Of a stretch of DNA of 40,506 nt, positions 25,680 to 34,528 are shown in pieces; the first letter of the stretch is position 1; every line of letters starts with the position of its first letter. The position numbers and the translations under genes are program-made. Source of the stretch: Candidatus Cloacimonadota bacterium (GTDB lineage: Bacteria; Cloacimonadota; Cloacimonadia; Cloacimonadales; Cloacimonadaceae); contig JAQVIX010000013.1 in the NCBI GenBank assembly GCA_028695495.1, positions 1 to 40,506 of the forward strand, written 5' to 3'. A model generated the notes under the pieces. That model was not told the DNA's origin, searched no databases, and saw only the letters and a program-made list of their open reading frames with translations.

Positions 25680-26189
25680 TAACATTCGTATATCGCTGTA
25701 GTCCTCCCGAGCTTAACATAAAGCTAAATACTATGTTTCGTGACGTGGATATTTTTCAATACCATCCTTCGTTACCTGGTTCCAGCTTTTTTGTTATCCC
25801 CTTTTGGCAAATGGGGCTTGTGGCGAGGCTTGAAAAATGTCTTTGCCTGCCAATAATCCTTAAAACTATGAAGCGTCTAAACCCACTTGCGTTCTTGCCC
25901 GCAGCCTTACATAGTTTCAAAGACTATCCACCAGTATCACATCTATATTTGAATATTTGCAAGCTTATTTAAGCTAAAAATCTGTCAATCAAAATAATGC
26001 TTGCATGCTTTTTTGTGGGGTGCGTTTGCATACCCTCGTAACTCGTTAGTTTCCCGTTAGTTGTGCGGCGGATGGACGGGGAAGGGACGGGGAAGCACCA
26101 CACCAATATCGAATATAAAGCGTAAGATGCAGCATTATCAGGGAGATAGCGCTTGTCCGCCGGGCAGTAAAACTTCGATTTGGCTTAAA
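25680..26189. other. Non-coding stretch upstream of the methylase operon
   Basis: No supported gene. It contains the right copy of the 16-bp repeat ATCTGTCAATCAAAAT (25980-25995) and a short tandem of GACGGGGAAG near 26072-26094. A weak open frame at 25664-25972 has no ribosome site and no recognisable family. The region may hold relics of insertions but I cannot name one. Confidence 0.4.
25980..25995 (+). repeat. 16-bp direct repeat, right copy
   Basis: Exact second copy of ATCTGTCAATCAAAAT, first seen at 20647-20662; together they bracket about 5.3 kb containing the methylase, GHKL and receiver genes. Confidence 0.5.
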
Positions 26190-26433
26190 GGGCTTGTCTC
26201 GAAATGCCAAAATCAAGCACGATATCTGCCACATTGGGAGTGTAGGGGCTTGAGGGCTTTGCGACCGCTTTTGATAAAGCGTGTGCGCAGCACATACCGT
26301 AATAAATGGATACTGAGTCCGTAATGATTACCGGTTACGTGTAAATTTCGGCGGGTTCAATGCCTTGAACCCCGACATTTCAGGGGTGGACATTTCTTGT
26401 TTTGTGGGTTTTATTGTGTTTCGGGACAGCCTC
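26190..26433 (+). mobile_element. MITE-like element, copy C
   Basis: A 244-bp non-coding element in the same orientation as copy B. The left end GGGCTTGTCTCGAAAT and right end GTTTCGGGACAGCCTC are imperfect inverted repeats. It shares a block of nearly 50 bp with copy B just inside the left end, plus the GTAATGATTACCGGTT and GACATTTCTTG blocks. It carries about 35 extra bases near 26250-26295. It marks the right flank of the restriction island. Confidence 0.72.
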
Positions 26434-26656
26434 AAGACCTTTGTTCAGCTTGGATTTGAAACCATATTTGGCTGCATTCCCTCTATATTAGCTAATTGTT
26501 TTTTCTTTACCCACCAGGTTTGAAAGTAAGCCAAAATCTATATTCGCACCGGCAATCCACCCAAATTCACAAGTCCCGAATAACCCTTTTCTCTACCGCT
26601 TTTGCAAGGCTTTTGCCCTATTTTATTAAATTATTTTGCAAATTTGCATTTTTCTC

Positions 26657-26684
26657 TTGCCAAAATTTTGCCGCTAATAATAAT
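26657..26684 (+). promoter_or_regulatory. Candidate promoter of the histidine kinase gene
   Basis: TTGCCA (26657-26662), 16-nt spacer, AATAAT (26679-26684), one base off the consensus -10. Transcription would start near 26691, just before the ATG at 26693, leaving a leader of about 32 nt with GAGG ahead of the ATG at 26723. This supports the shorter start of the kinase. Confidence 0.35.
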
Positions 26685-26722
26685 GCTTTTAAATGTTAAA
26701 ACTATATAAACATGAGGTTTTA

Positions 26723-29700
26723 ATGCTGGAATATGATAAACACCAAAGGCATTTGACCACGGTTTTTTCCGTGATCCCGCTATTGCTCTCTTTCCTTGGC
26801 TTGGTCAATTGGATTTTGAGAGCCACCACGTCTTTTGCCGGATTAGGCTATTTATCGGCATTTGCGTTCAGCACAATGCTTTCGCTGTTTATCATCTCCG
26901 TTCTGGTAATGCTGCGCGGCTATTACAAAAACCACCGCTGGGGTTTGATTGACTACCTGCTTTTGGGGATAATTATAGTTTATAGCGTTTGCCATCTCCT
27001 TTCGGTATTTTGGGCATCTGTATCAAACCCGGAAAGCCTTATTTTGGATAAAACCCATTCGCCGGCTCAAAATCTCTTGGCACCCATGGCTCCATTTACG
27101 GCTATCAACCTTATTTTTATATCCATTAGCTATATGATACTGTATGCACCTGTATTTCAGACAGCTACCAAACGCAGATTTAGCGGCTATTTTTCCTTAC
27201 TTGTATTTATCGGACTGTGTCTGTTATTCATCTCGCAGTTTAGCCAAACTCATTTGACGCCTGCGATGGGCTTGGTGCCCATGGCAATGCTTACGGCTAT
27301 TGCATTATTTTGCCTTACGTTAGCGCTTTTAGAATCTGTAGATTTGGGAGTGCTCAGGGTCTTGCATTATGTATCTGGAAATATCCGGGACAAAAAGAAG
27401 CCGCTCAATCAGTTAAATGCCCTTATCTTCGTTTTTATCATTTGTATCGCGATAAGCACCATAGTGCTCATCTTGCAAGCGGAAAAGCGAAGTATCCAGC
27501 AAAACTTGCGAGAGCAGCTATTACTGAACCTGGATGCTCATAAAAATGCCCTAAACCTCTGGATGGCAAGCCACTATCAAACGATGGAAGCAGCTATTTC
27601 AGACCCCCGGCTTAAACAAGGTTTGGTGGAGCTTTATCGCGGTAATAGTTTGAGCGAAAATGCCCAATTCGCCCACTATTGGGTGCAAATCACCAAAAAG
27701 CAGTATCATAGTATCCGCATTGCGATCTACGATCCCTATAGCGACGGTCAAAAATCTTTTGGTGAAGAAATCTATTTTTCGCCCCGGGAATTGCAGCAAA
27801 TCCGGGCAAACGTAAATAACTCACAGAGTATTTGGGTAAAAAGCGATTTCTCTGCTTTTCCTAATAAACCGGACTATCTTGAAGCGGGATATCTCCGTTT
27901 TTGGGGGCACTTGCCCGATAAAGAAAGGGATTATTTGTTGCTTTTGGAGCTGCAGCCGGAAGCCTATCTCAATAGTGTTTTCAACCAGATTATAAGCAAT
28001 AGTCAGATAAACCATAATCATATCTTTGGCTACGATGACAATATGCTGCATTTTATTACCGAGCCGGAAAATAGCAATCAGGATTGCATCTGCTATCATA
28101 TCCGCCATTTGATAAATGCCCACATTGCAAAAGAGGGCAGCGATCTTGCGCAACCTATTTATGCTGAAACCTATAGCCACAAAGGCAGCGTTGTGTATTT
28201 TGCTGCGGCGAAAATAGATTATGTGCCCTGGCTAATGGTTCAAAGCATCGATTCCATCCACTGTACCAAAGATTTGGCAAAATGGTCTTGGCTTGTATCC
28301 GGCATTGCTGCGCTGCTCTTTTTGGGGCTGGCGTATTATATGCATCATAGTTCGCGGCGCAAGGCTATTTTGGACGATCAAACTGCAGTTCAGGAATGGC
28401 AAAATACCTTCAATGCCGTGCCCAGCGCCATCTGGCTGATGGATGCGCAGGGCTATATCCAGCGTTCCAATAATGCAGTAAAACAACTTTTTGACCTCAA
28501 TGAAATTGAGCTTATCGGCAAGCACTATCAGGATATCGTCCCCGATTTGCCGTGTCAATTGGATTCGGAGCTATTGCAAAAGGGGCTGGAAGTGCATAGC
28601 GAATTTGGACACAATAAGGGTTGGTATGAAAGCTCCATTGCGCCAATAATGAGCTCTGGAAATAAACCGCAGGGCTTTGTACAGATTACAAACGATATTA
28701 CCGAGAAAAAGGAAAATATACACCGCCTGAAGGCCAGCGAAATCCGCTTTAGAGCTATCTTTGATCAATCTCCCATCGGCATCAGCATAGTTTCTTCCGA
28801 TCTCCTGTTTCTCAGCACAAATAGTAGCTTTATCCGCATATTTGGATATGATGAACAAGAGCTTTTGGGGTTCAAACTCAGCAAGACTGCGCATCCGGAT
28901 TTTCGCCAGCAAATGGAAACAGGCATTCAAAATCTGCTGGCGGGCAAATCGAAATACTTCCGCCTTGAAACTCGCTTTTTCCGCAAAGATGGCAGCGAAA
29001 TCTGGGGATTGCTCATTTGCATTCTGATTTCGGATCCCAGCCTGGAAGGGGATTTTGTGCTCGCTATGGTGGAAAACATCCAAGACCGCGTGCAAGCAAT
29101 GCAAGAGCTATATCGTGCCAAAGAGATGGCAATCATGAGCGAGCAGCTCAAAAGTAGTTTTATGCAAACTATTTCCCACGAATTCCGTACGCCCCTGAAC
29201 GGAATATTGGGCTTTAGTCAGGTATTGAAAACCGGGCAAATAGCATCGGAAGAAGTTAAAGACTATGCAGATAGCATCTATCAAAGCGGCAAAAGAATGC
29301 AGCAGCTTATCGAAAATATCATTAGCTTTGCAAAGCTGGATTCCGGGCAGGAAAATCTCACAAATAGTCCTTTTTCGCTACAACAAATGCTGAATAAGAT
29401 TTATGATCTGTATAAGGGGCGCGCGATGAGCAAAAATCTGGATTTGGTGTGCGATCTGGCACCGGAATATGCCGGAAGTGTCCTCGTAACCGATGAAAGT
29501 AAGATCATCCAAATCCTGGCAAAATTGATGGATAACGCCATTGCCTTTACCGAGCGGGGGCGGGTAGACTGCCGTGCAAGTTTGGATATGAATATCCTTG
29601 TTTTGCAGGTAAAAGATACTGGAATCGGCATCCCCGAAGCAAAGCTAAACCAGATTTTCGAGAGATTTTATCAGGCAGATATGTCTTTTACCCGCACCCA

Positions 29701-29842
29701 TGATGGTGCCGGACTGGGGCTTTCCATCTGCAAAGGATTGGCAAATATCCTTAGTGGGGATATCAGCGTAAGCTCCGAACTAAACGTGGGCACTACCTTT
29801 ACTGTAAAAATACCGGTAATGCAAAACGCACAAGATACCTAA
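26723..29842 (+). CDS. Membrane-bound PAS sensor histidine kinase
   Basis: A 1039-residue kinase when started at ATG 26723, which has GAGG 5 nt upstream; the in-frame ATG at 26693 has no such site. The N-terminus carries about seven membrane helices (to residue 245), then a roughly 270-residue sensor region, one more helix near 530-550, two PAS domains (about 559-660 and 673-790), a HisKA domain with H819 in ISHEFRTPLNG, and a HATPase domain with N938, DTGIGI near 965 and GAGLGLSI near 995. It should autophosphorylate on H819 in response to an envelope or membrane signal. No receiver domain is fused and no response regulator lies next to it, so it is an orphan kinase. The metabolic genes downstream run in the same direction. 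Confidence 0.9.
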   Translation: MLEYDKHQRHLTTVFSVIPLLLSFLGLVNWILRATTSFAGLGYLSAFAFSTMLSLFIISVLVMLRGYYKNHRWGLIDYLLLGIIIVYSVCHLLSVFWASVSNPESLILDKTHSPAQNLLAPMAPFTAINLIFISISYMILYAPVFQTATKRRFSGYFSLLVFIGLCLLFISQFSQTHLTPAMGLVPMAMLTAIALFCLTLALLESVDLGVLRVLHYVSGNIRDKKKPLNQLNALIFVFIICIAISTIVLILQAEKRSIQQNLREQLLLNLDAHKNALNLWMASHYQTMEAAISDPRLKQGLVELYRGNSLSENAQFAHYWVQITKKQYHSIRIAIYDPYSDGQKSFGEEIYFSPRELQQIRANVNNSQSIWVKSDFSAFPNKPDYLEAGYLRFWGHLPDKERDYLLLLELQPEAYLNSVFNQIISNSQINHNHIFGYDDNMLHFITEPENSNQDCICYHIRHLINAHIAKEGSDLAQPIYAETYSHKGSVVYFAAAKIDYVPWLMVQSIDSIHCTKDLAKWSWLVSGIAALLFLGLAYYMHHSSRRKAILDDQTAVQEWQNTFNAVPSAIWLMDAQGYIQRSNNAVKQLFDLNEIELIGKHYQDIVPDLPCQLDSELLQKGLEVHSEFGHNKGWYESSIAPIMSSGNKPQGFVQITNDITEKKENIHRLKASEIRFRAIFDQSPIGISIVSSDLLFLSTNSSFIRIFGYDEQELLGFKLSKTAHPDFRQQMETGIQNLLAGKSKYFRLETRFFRKDGSEIWGLLICILISDPSLEGDFVLAMVENIQDRVQAMQELYRAKEMAIMSEQLKSSFMQTISHEFRTPLNGILGFSQVLKTGQIASEEVKDYADSIYQSGKRMQQLIENIISFAKLDSGQENLTNSPFSLQQMLNKIYDLYKGRAMSKNLDLVCDLAPEYAGSVLVTDESKIIQILAKLMDNAIAFTERGRVDCRASLDMNILVLQVKDTGIGIPEAKLNQIFERFYQADMSFTRTHDGAGLGLSICKGLANILSGDISVSSELNVGTTFTVKIPVMQNAQDT

Positions 29843-29861
29843 TTCAGAGGCTGCGTTTTGC
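29821..29861 (+). repeat. 10-bp inverted repeat across the kinase stop codon
   Basis: GCAAAACGCA (29821-29830) and TGCGTTTTGC (29852-29861) are perfect complements with 21 bases between them, spanning the TAA at 29840-29842. There is no T-run after it, so it is not a classical terminator; it may slow read-through or protect the transcript end. Confidence 0.4.
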
Positions 29862-29890
29862 TGCATTATACCAAATATAAGGAACGAATT

Positions 29891-30949
29891 ATGAGAATAA
29901 AACTTAGTAGAGAATTGCTAAAGGAGCTGCCTAAAACAGACCTGCATCTGCATTTGGATGGCAGTCTGCGCCCCGAAAGCATTATCGAGATGGCAAAAGA
30001 GCAGAAGGTACAGCTCCCCACTTTCGATTTGGAAGAGCTAAAAGCGCTTATCGTATGTGGAGAACACACCCAAAGCCTGGAAGACTATCTGCGCGGATTT
30101 CATATTGTAAATCTGGTATTGCAGGATAAAGAGGCACTGGAAAGAGCGGCTTTTGAGGTGGCGGAAGATGCCGCAGCAGAAAATACGCTTTATCTTGAAA
30201 TGCGCTATGCCCCTATGTTGCACGCAAATAGAGGGCTAAGCTACAATGAGATAGTCTCTGCCGTATTGGCTGGTTTGGAGCGGGCTGAGCGGGATTTTGG
30301 CATCAAAACGGGGCTAATCATCTGCGGAATCCGTAATATGGCGCCCAGCAGCTCGTTGCAAATGGCGGAGCTGGCGGTGGAGTATAAAGATAAAGGAGTG
30401 GTTGCCTTTGACCTGGCGGGAGGTGAGCTTAATTTCCCGGCTAAGGCACATAAGGCGGCATTTGAGCTGGCGGGGCAGCACCGGCTGAATATTACCGCCC
30501 ATGCCGGCGAAGCTTCCGGCGCCCAATCCATCCAGCAGGCGCTTTTCGATTGCGGGGCACATCGCATTGGGCACGGCACCCGACTCTTTGAAGATAAGGA
30601 GCTGATGGATTATGTAAATAACCATCGTATCCCGCTGGAAATCTGCCTTACCAGCAATCTGCATACCAAAGCGGTGCAAAGCATTGCCGAGCATCCCATA
30701 AACTACTATTTGGAGCAAAGCCTGCGGGTAACCCTCAATACGGATAACCGGGTAATAAGCAATACCACACTTACAGATGAATATCTTTTGGCATGCCAAA
30801 CCTTTGATTGGGATTATGCTACGCTAAAACGGGTAATCATCAATGGCTTCAAAAGTGCCTTTAGCCCCTATCCGCAGCGCGTGGAGCTTATCCAGCAGTG
30901 TTTATTGAAAATGGCGATGTTGGAAGCGGTTCATACCCAGGAGACATAG
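29891..30949 (+). CDS. add: Adenosine deaminase
   Basis: Hydrolyses adenosine or deoxyadenosine to inosine. The 352-residue protein has the metal and catalytic residues of the family: H19 and H21 in HLHLDG, H204 and E207 in HAGE, H228 in GHGT and D285 in NTDN (many relatives have NTDDP; the NTDN form with a following SNTTLT also occurs in the family). ATG at 29891 is chosen for its AAGGA site 7 nt upstream; the frame extends further but without support. The stop codon directly abuts the gmhA start. With the secreted nuclease two genes on, a nucleoside-salvage role is plausible. Confidence 0.93.
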   Translation: MRIKLSRELLKELPKTDLHLHLDGSLRPESIIEMAKEQKVQLPTFDLEELKALIVCGEHTQSLEDYLRGFHIVNLVLQDKEALERAAFEVAEDAAAENTLYLEMRYAPMLHANRGLSYNEIVSAVLAGLERAERDFGIKTGLIICGIRNMAPSSSLQMAELAVEYKDKGVVAFDLAGGELNFPAKAHKAAFELAGQHRLNITAHAGEASGAQSIQQALFDCGAHRIGHGTRLFEDKELMDYVNNHRIPLEICLTSNLHTKAVQSIAEHPINYYLEQSLRVTLNTDNRVISNTTLTDEYLLACQTFDWDYATLKRVIINGFKSAFSPYPQRVELIQQCLLKMAMLEAVHTQET

Positions 30950-31549
30950 ATGGATACTATTGGGAAAAGCCAGATTTTAAGTGCCTTGAGTGATGCGGCA
31001 AAGCTCTTGCAGGGCTTTCTTGCAGATGAGGATAATGTCCTAAAGATTGCGTCTATTGCAGATACAATAGTGCAGGCTTATGCCAAGGGCGGCAAGGTAA
31101 TCATCTTTGGAAATGGCGGCAGTATGTGCGATGCCATGCACTTTGCCGAAGAGCTTACCGGCAGGTTTAGGGAAAACCGTCCGGCGCTGCCGGCAATCGC
31201 CATTAGCGATCCCTCCCACATCACCTGCGTGGCAAACGACTTTGGCTTTGCAGAAATCTTTGCGCGCGGCGTGGAAGCCTATTTTCATCCACACAATGTA
31301 GTAATCGGGCTTTCTACCAGCGGTAATTCTGAAAACGTATATCGGGCGCTGCTTTATGCCCAAGAGCGGGGAAATGGCTGCGTGGCGCTATTAGGCGGTA
31401 GCGGCGGCAAGCTCAAAGGGCTTTGCCAACACGAAATCATCGTTCCCACCAGCGGCAGCGACCGCATCCAGGAAATCCATACCCTCATCCTACACATCCT
31501 GGTAGAACAGATAGAACTAAGGCTATTTAGCCAAAATAAGGAGGACTAA
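30950..31549 (+). CDS. gmhA: Sedoheptulose-7-phosphate isomerase (GmhA)
   Basis: First step of ADP-heptose synthesis for the lipopolysaccharide inner core. The 199-residue SIS-domain protein closely follows GmhA: GNGGSMCDAMHFAEELTGRF, SDPSHITCVANDFGF, STSGNS and DRIQEIH. The catalytic glutamate (E68, E65 in E. coli numbering) and histidine (H177, H180 in E. coli) are kept. E. coli has His where this protein has M59. It starts immediately after the add stop, with no spacer. Presence of this pathway supports an outer membrane with LPS. Confidence 0.92.
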   Translation: MDTIGKSQILSALSDAAKLLQGFLADEDNVLKIASIADTIVQAYAKGGKVIIFGNGGSMCDAMHFAEELTGRFRENRPALPAIAISDPSHITCVANDFGFAEIFARGVEAYFHPHNVVIGLSTSGNSENVYRALLYAQERGNGCVALLGGSGGKLKGLCQHEIIVPTSGSDRIQEIHTLILHILVEQIELRLFSQNKED

Positions 31550-32572
31550 ATGAAGAAGTATATATTACTCTTGCTGGCTTTTGCGCTGTTTATCAGCCTA
31601 AACGCAGATTATTACGATAGCATTACAGATCAAAATCAGGAAGCGCTGCTCTTGGCACTGCGCAATCTGATTTCTACTAATACATACTCAAATTATAGCG
31701 GCGCCAAGGTCTTTCTCTTTCAAACTTTGGATAATGAAGATGGCGTAGTGCGCTGTATTTATACTGGCGAAGAGTATGAGATAGAGCCTGGCTATTCAGG
31801 GCAAACAAGCCCCAATACCGAGCATACTTATGCCCAAAGCTGGTTTAGCACGCCTGAAAGCAGCATCAAAAAGGCGGATTTGCACCATCTCTTTATCTGC
31901 ACCATGCAGGTAAACTCCGCACGGTCAAATTATCCCTTCGGAGTGGTGGCAAGTCCTGCCATTGCCGATGTTTACTATCCGCATACCCCCTGGCAAAGCT
32001 ACCGCGGAAATGATAACTGGCAACACCGGGTATTTGAACCGGCAGACCAATCCAAGGGCGATATCGCCCGTGCACTGATGTATTTTCATGTGAGATACAA
32101 CGATAGCCTTACCCAGAGCAATGTGAATATGATCCCCACCTTCAGAATCTGGCATCAGGCAGATCCCCCTACCCCTGCCGAGATAAGCCGCAATAACGCT
32201 GTGCAAGGCTTTCAGGGCAATCGCAACCCCTTTGTGGATCATCCCGAATATGTAGAGCGCATCTGGGGACCCGTTTCCAATGAAGACTTCGTGCAAAACG
32301 CCAGCCCGCAGCTCCGCATTGATAGCCTCTATCCCAATCCCTTCAAAGAAAGCATCCAGGTAATAGTGGATAACCCCAAAGCCAGCCCCGCCCATATCGA
32401 GATTTACAATATCCGAGGCGAAAAGGTATATCAGGAAGCCATTAGCGGCAAAGAGAACCGCTTCCAGTGGCAGGCGCGCGACCAAAAAGGCAATAAAATG
32501 AAGGCGGGAGTGTATTTTATCCGGGTATGTGATGGGGAGACAAGCGTAGTCTCTAAGGTATTATATTTGCAA

Positions 32573-32575
<3 letters not shown>
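31550..32575 (+). CDS. Secreted endonuclease I family nuclease with C-terminal sorting domain
   Basis: A 341-residue protein with a signal peptide (about 1-19), an endonuclease I / beta-beta-alpha-metal fold (about 30-245) and a C-terminal beta-sandwich of FlgD/type IX secretion kind (about 255-341: SLYPNPF, IEIYNIRGEKVY, GVYFIRV). Catalytic and structural motifs: NTEHTYAQSW (E91, H92), DLHHLF, NSARSNYPFG, KGDIARALMYFH. It should cleave nucleic acid outside the cell or at the surface. An AAGGAGGA site precedes the ATG, which abuts the gmhA stop. Together with add it suggests use of external DNA or RNA. The route of export depends on a secretion system not seen in this window. Confidence 0.88.
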
Positions 32576-32742
<167 letters not shown>

Positions 32743-34050
32743 TTAGCTGCGCTTGCGCAGCGACTTCCACCACTCCAGCCGCTTCTTTATTTCCCGTTCA
32801 AAGCCATATTCTCCAGGGCTGTAATACTCCTTTTTCCCCATCTGTTCCGGGAAGTAATCTTGGTAATGGTAATGGTTTGCATAATCGTGATCGTATTTGT
32901 AATCCTTGCCGTAGTCCAAATCCTTCATCAGCTTGGTGGGGGCATTGCGGATATGCAGGGGCACCCCGTAATGGCTGGTTTTACGGGCATCCTGGGCGGC
33001 TTTGAAATAGGCATTATCTGCACTATTACTTTTGGGGGCGGTGGCAAGATATACCGTGAGCTGCGCCAGCGCTGCACCCGCTTCGGGCATTCCGATAAAG
33101 AGCAGGGCGTCTTTGGCGGCAATCGCCTGCACCAGGGCATTGGGGTCTGCCAAGCCAATATCCTCGCTGGCAAAGCGGATAAGCCGGCGCACCACATAGC
33201 GCGGGTCTTCCCCCGCTTCAATCATGCGCGCCAGCCAATACAGCGCCGCTTGGGGGTCGCTGCCGCGCAGGGATTTATGTAGGGCAGATATCAGGTTGTA
33301 ATGCTCCTCGCGGTTCTTATCGTAATACATGGTGCGCTTTGCCAATACCCGCGCCAAATCCTTGATTTCCGGATGCGGAGTCTCCCTTAAGTAGCCCTGA
33401 ATAAGCTCCAGCTCGTTCAAAGCGCGGCGGGCATCTCCCCCGCTATTATATGCCATCCAGGCAATTACATCTGTATCCTCTTCCAGCCCCAATTCGCCAA
33501 AACCCTTGCCCAGTATCAGGGCAATATCCTCTTCCCGCAGCGCTTCCAATACAAATACATGGCAGCGGGATAGCAGCGCCGGAATCACTTCAAAGGAAGG
33601 GTTTTCCGTGGTGGCGCCAATGAGGATTATCGCGCCGCTTTCCACATAGGGCAGAAAGGCGTCTTGTTGGGATTTATTGAAGCGATGGATTTCGTCGATA
33701 AAGAGCAGGGTGCGCTCGCCCTTATACTTATGGGCATAGTCTGCCTCGCGCATTACAGATTTTACATCGTTGATGCCAGAGAGCACGGCGGAAAACTGCA
33801 CAAAGCGTTGCGATGCACTATGCTGGATAATGCGGGCAATGGTGGTTTTCCCCGTGCCGGGCGGACCCCAGAGGATAAAGCTCTGGTAATTCCCGCTGGC
33901 GATCATCTCGCGCAGGCGGGAATCCTTTTGCAAGAGCTTTGGCTGCCCTACCAGCGCTTCCAGCATCAGCGGGCGCAAGCGCTCTGCCAGGGGCAAATCC
34001 CGTATGGCGGGCGCTTCCGCCTCAAAGATGTCGCTCTGTCTTTTATCCAA
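32743..34050 (-). CDS. rarA: Replication-associated recombination protein A (AAA+ ATPase)
   Basis: A 435-residue clamp-loader-like ATPase acting at stalled forks. Walker A is GPPGTGKT (62-69), Walker B FIDEIH (117-122), followed by sensor 1 GATTENPSFEV, then the RarA-specific C-terminal oligomerisation region with YYDKNREEHYNLISALHKS and the GVPLHIRNAPTKLMK motif. The start is TTG at 34050, one base after the stop of the ferritin-like gene. The last residues (SLRKRS) are encoded by a CTGCGCTTGCGCAG palindrome at 32747-32760, a dispersed repeat. Confidence 0.94.
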   Translation of the reverse strand: MDKRQSDIFEAEAPAIRDLPLAERLRPLMLEALVGQPKLLQKDSRLREMIASGNYQSFILWGPPGTGKTTIARIIQHSASQRFVQFSAVLSGINDVKSVMREADYAHKYKGERTLLFIDEIHRFNKSQQDAFLPYVESGAIILIGATTENPSFEVIPALLSRCHVFVLEALREEDIALILGKGFGELGLEEDTDVIAWMAYNSGGDARRALNELELIQGYLRETPHPEIKDLARVLAKRTMYYDKNREEHYNLISALHKSLRGSDPQAALYWLARMIEAGEDPRYVVRRLIRFASEDIGLADPNALVQAIAAKDALLFIGMPEAGAALAQLTVYLATAPKSNSADNAYFKAAQDARKTSHYGVPLHIRNAPTKLMKDLDYGKDYKYDHDYANHYHYQDYFPEQMGKKEYYSPGEYGFEREIKKRLEWWKSLRKRS

Positions 34051-34051
34051 A

Positions 34052-34519
34052 TTACTCTTCCATCAAGCCTGTAAGCTCTGCTGGATCGTACCATTCCAGT
34101 ATCCCTTGCAGGCGCTCCAGTTCTGCCACAAGCACCTCTTTGTGTTGCGCTTCTTCTTTGGCAAATTGCAAGAGTATTTCCCGGGTATCTGCCTCCGCCG
34201 TCTGTTCGGCTAATTTGCGGTAGATATTCTCGGCAAGCTCCTCGCGGGAGATGGCAAATTCCAGCACCTGGTTTGGGTTTCTCAAGTCAATGCCCTTTAG
34301 CTCGGTATGTAGTTCGCCGATTAGCTCCAGCTTTTCGCCGGGGTATTCTGTGGCAAAGATATCCCGCATCTCCGCTTCGTGATACTCTTCAAAGATAATC
34401 AGGCGGGTAAATACCTGCTCGCTTTGGGGATTGCCAAAGCTCTTGGCGAGGGCTTTATAGAGGTTTTGGGAGCGGATTTCCGCTTCGATGGCTATTCTGA
34501 TGGCTTCACGTCTTTCCAT
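34052..34519 (-). CDS. Ferritin-like / rubrerythrin-type diiron protein
   Basis: A 155-residue all-helical protein. The four-helix diiron ligand set can be read: EAEIRS on helix 1, EEYHEAE (ExxH) on helix 2, REELAENIY on helix 3 and EEAQHKE (ExxH) on helix 4. There is no rubredoxin domain, so it is the short erythrin form. Likely roles are peroxide reduction or iron handling in an anaerobe; the substrate cannot be told from sequence. GGAGA precedes the ATG; rarA starts one base after it and the permease gene ends 9 bases before it. Confidence 0.82.
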   Translation of the reverse strand: MERREAIRIAIEAEIRSQNLYKALAKSFGNPQSEQVFTRLIIFEEYHEAEMRDIFATEYPGEKLELIGELHTELKGIDLRNPNQVLEFAISREELAENIYRKLAEQTAEADTREILLQFAKEEAQHKEVLVAELERLQGILEWYDPAELTGLMEE

Positions 34520-34528
34520 GGTTTTCTC

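Noticed and set aside
25664-25972. 102-codon plus-strand frame upstream of the methylase
   Set aside because: It overlaps the methylase promoter on the other strand, has no ribosome site and shows no family pattern; a decayed gene cannot be excluded.
14638-26433. Composite transposon or integrative element with its own recombinase
   Set aside because: No transposase, integrase or toxin-antitoxin gene lies within or beside the island; only the short inverted-end elements flank it.
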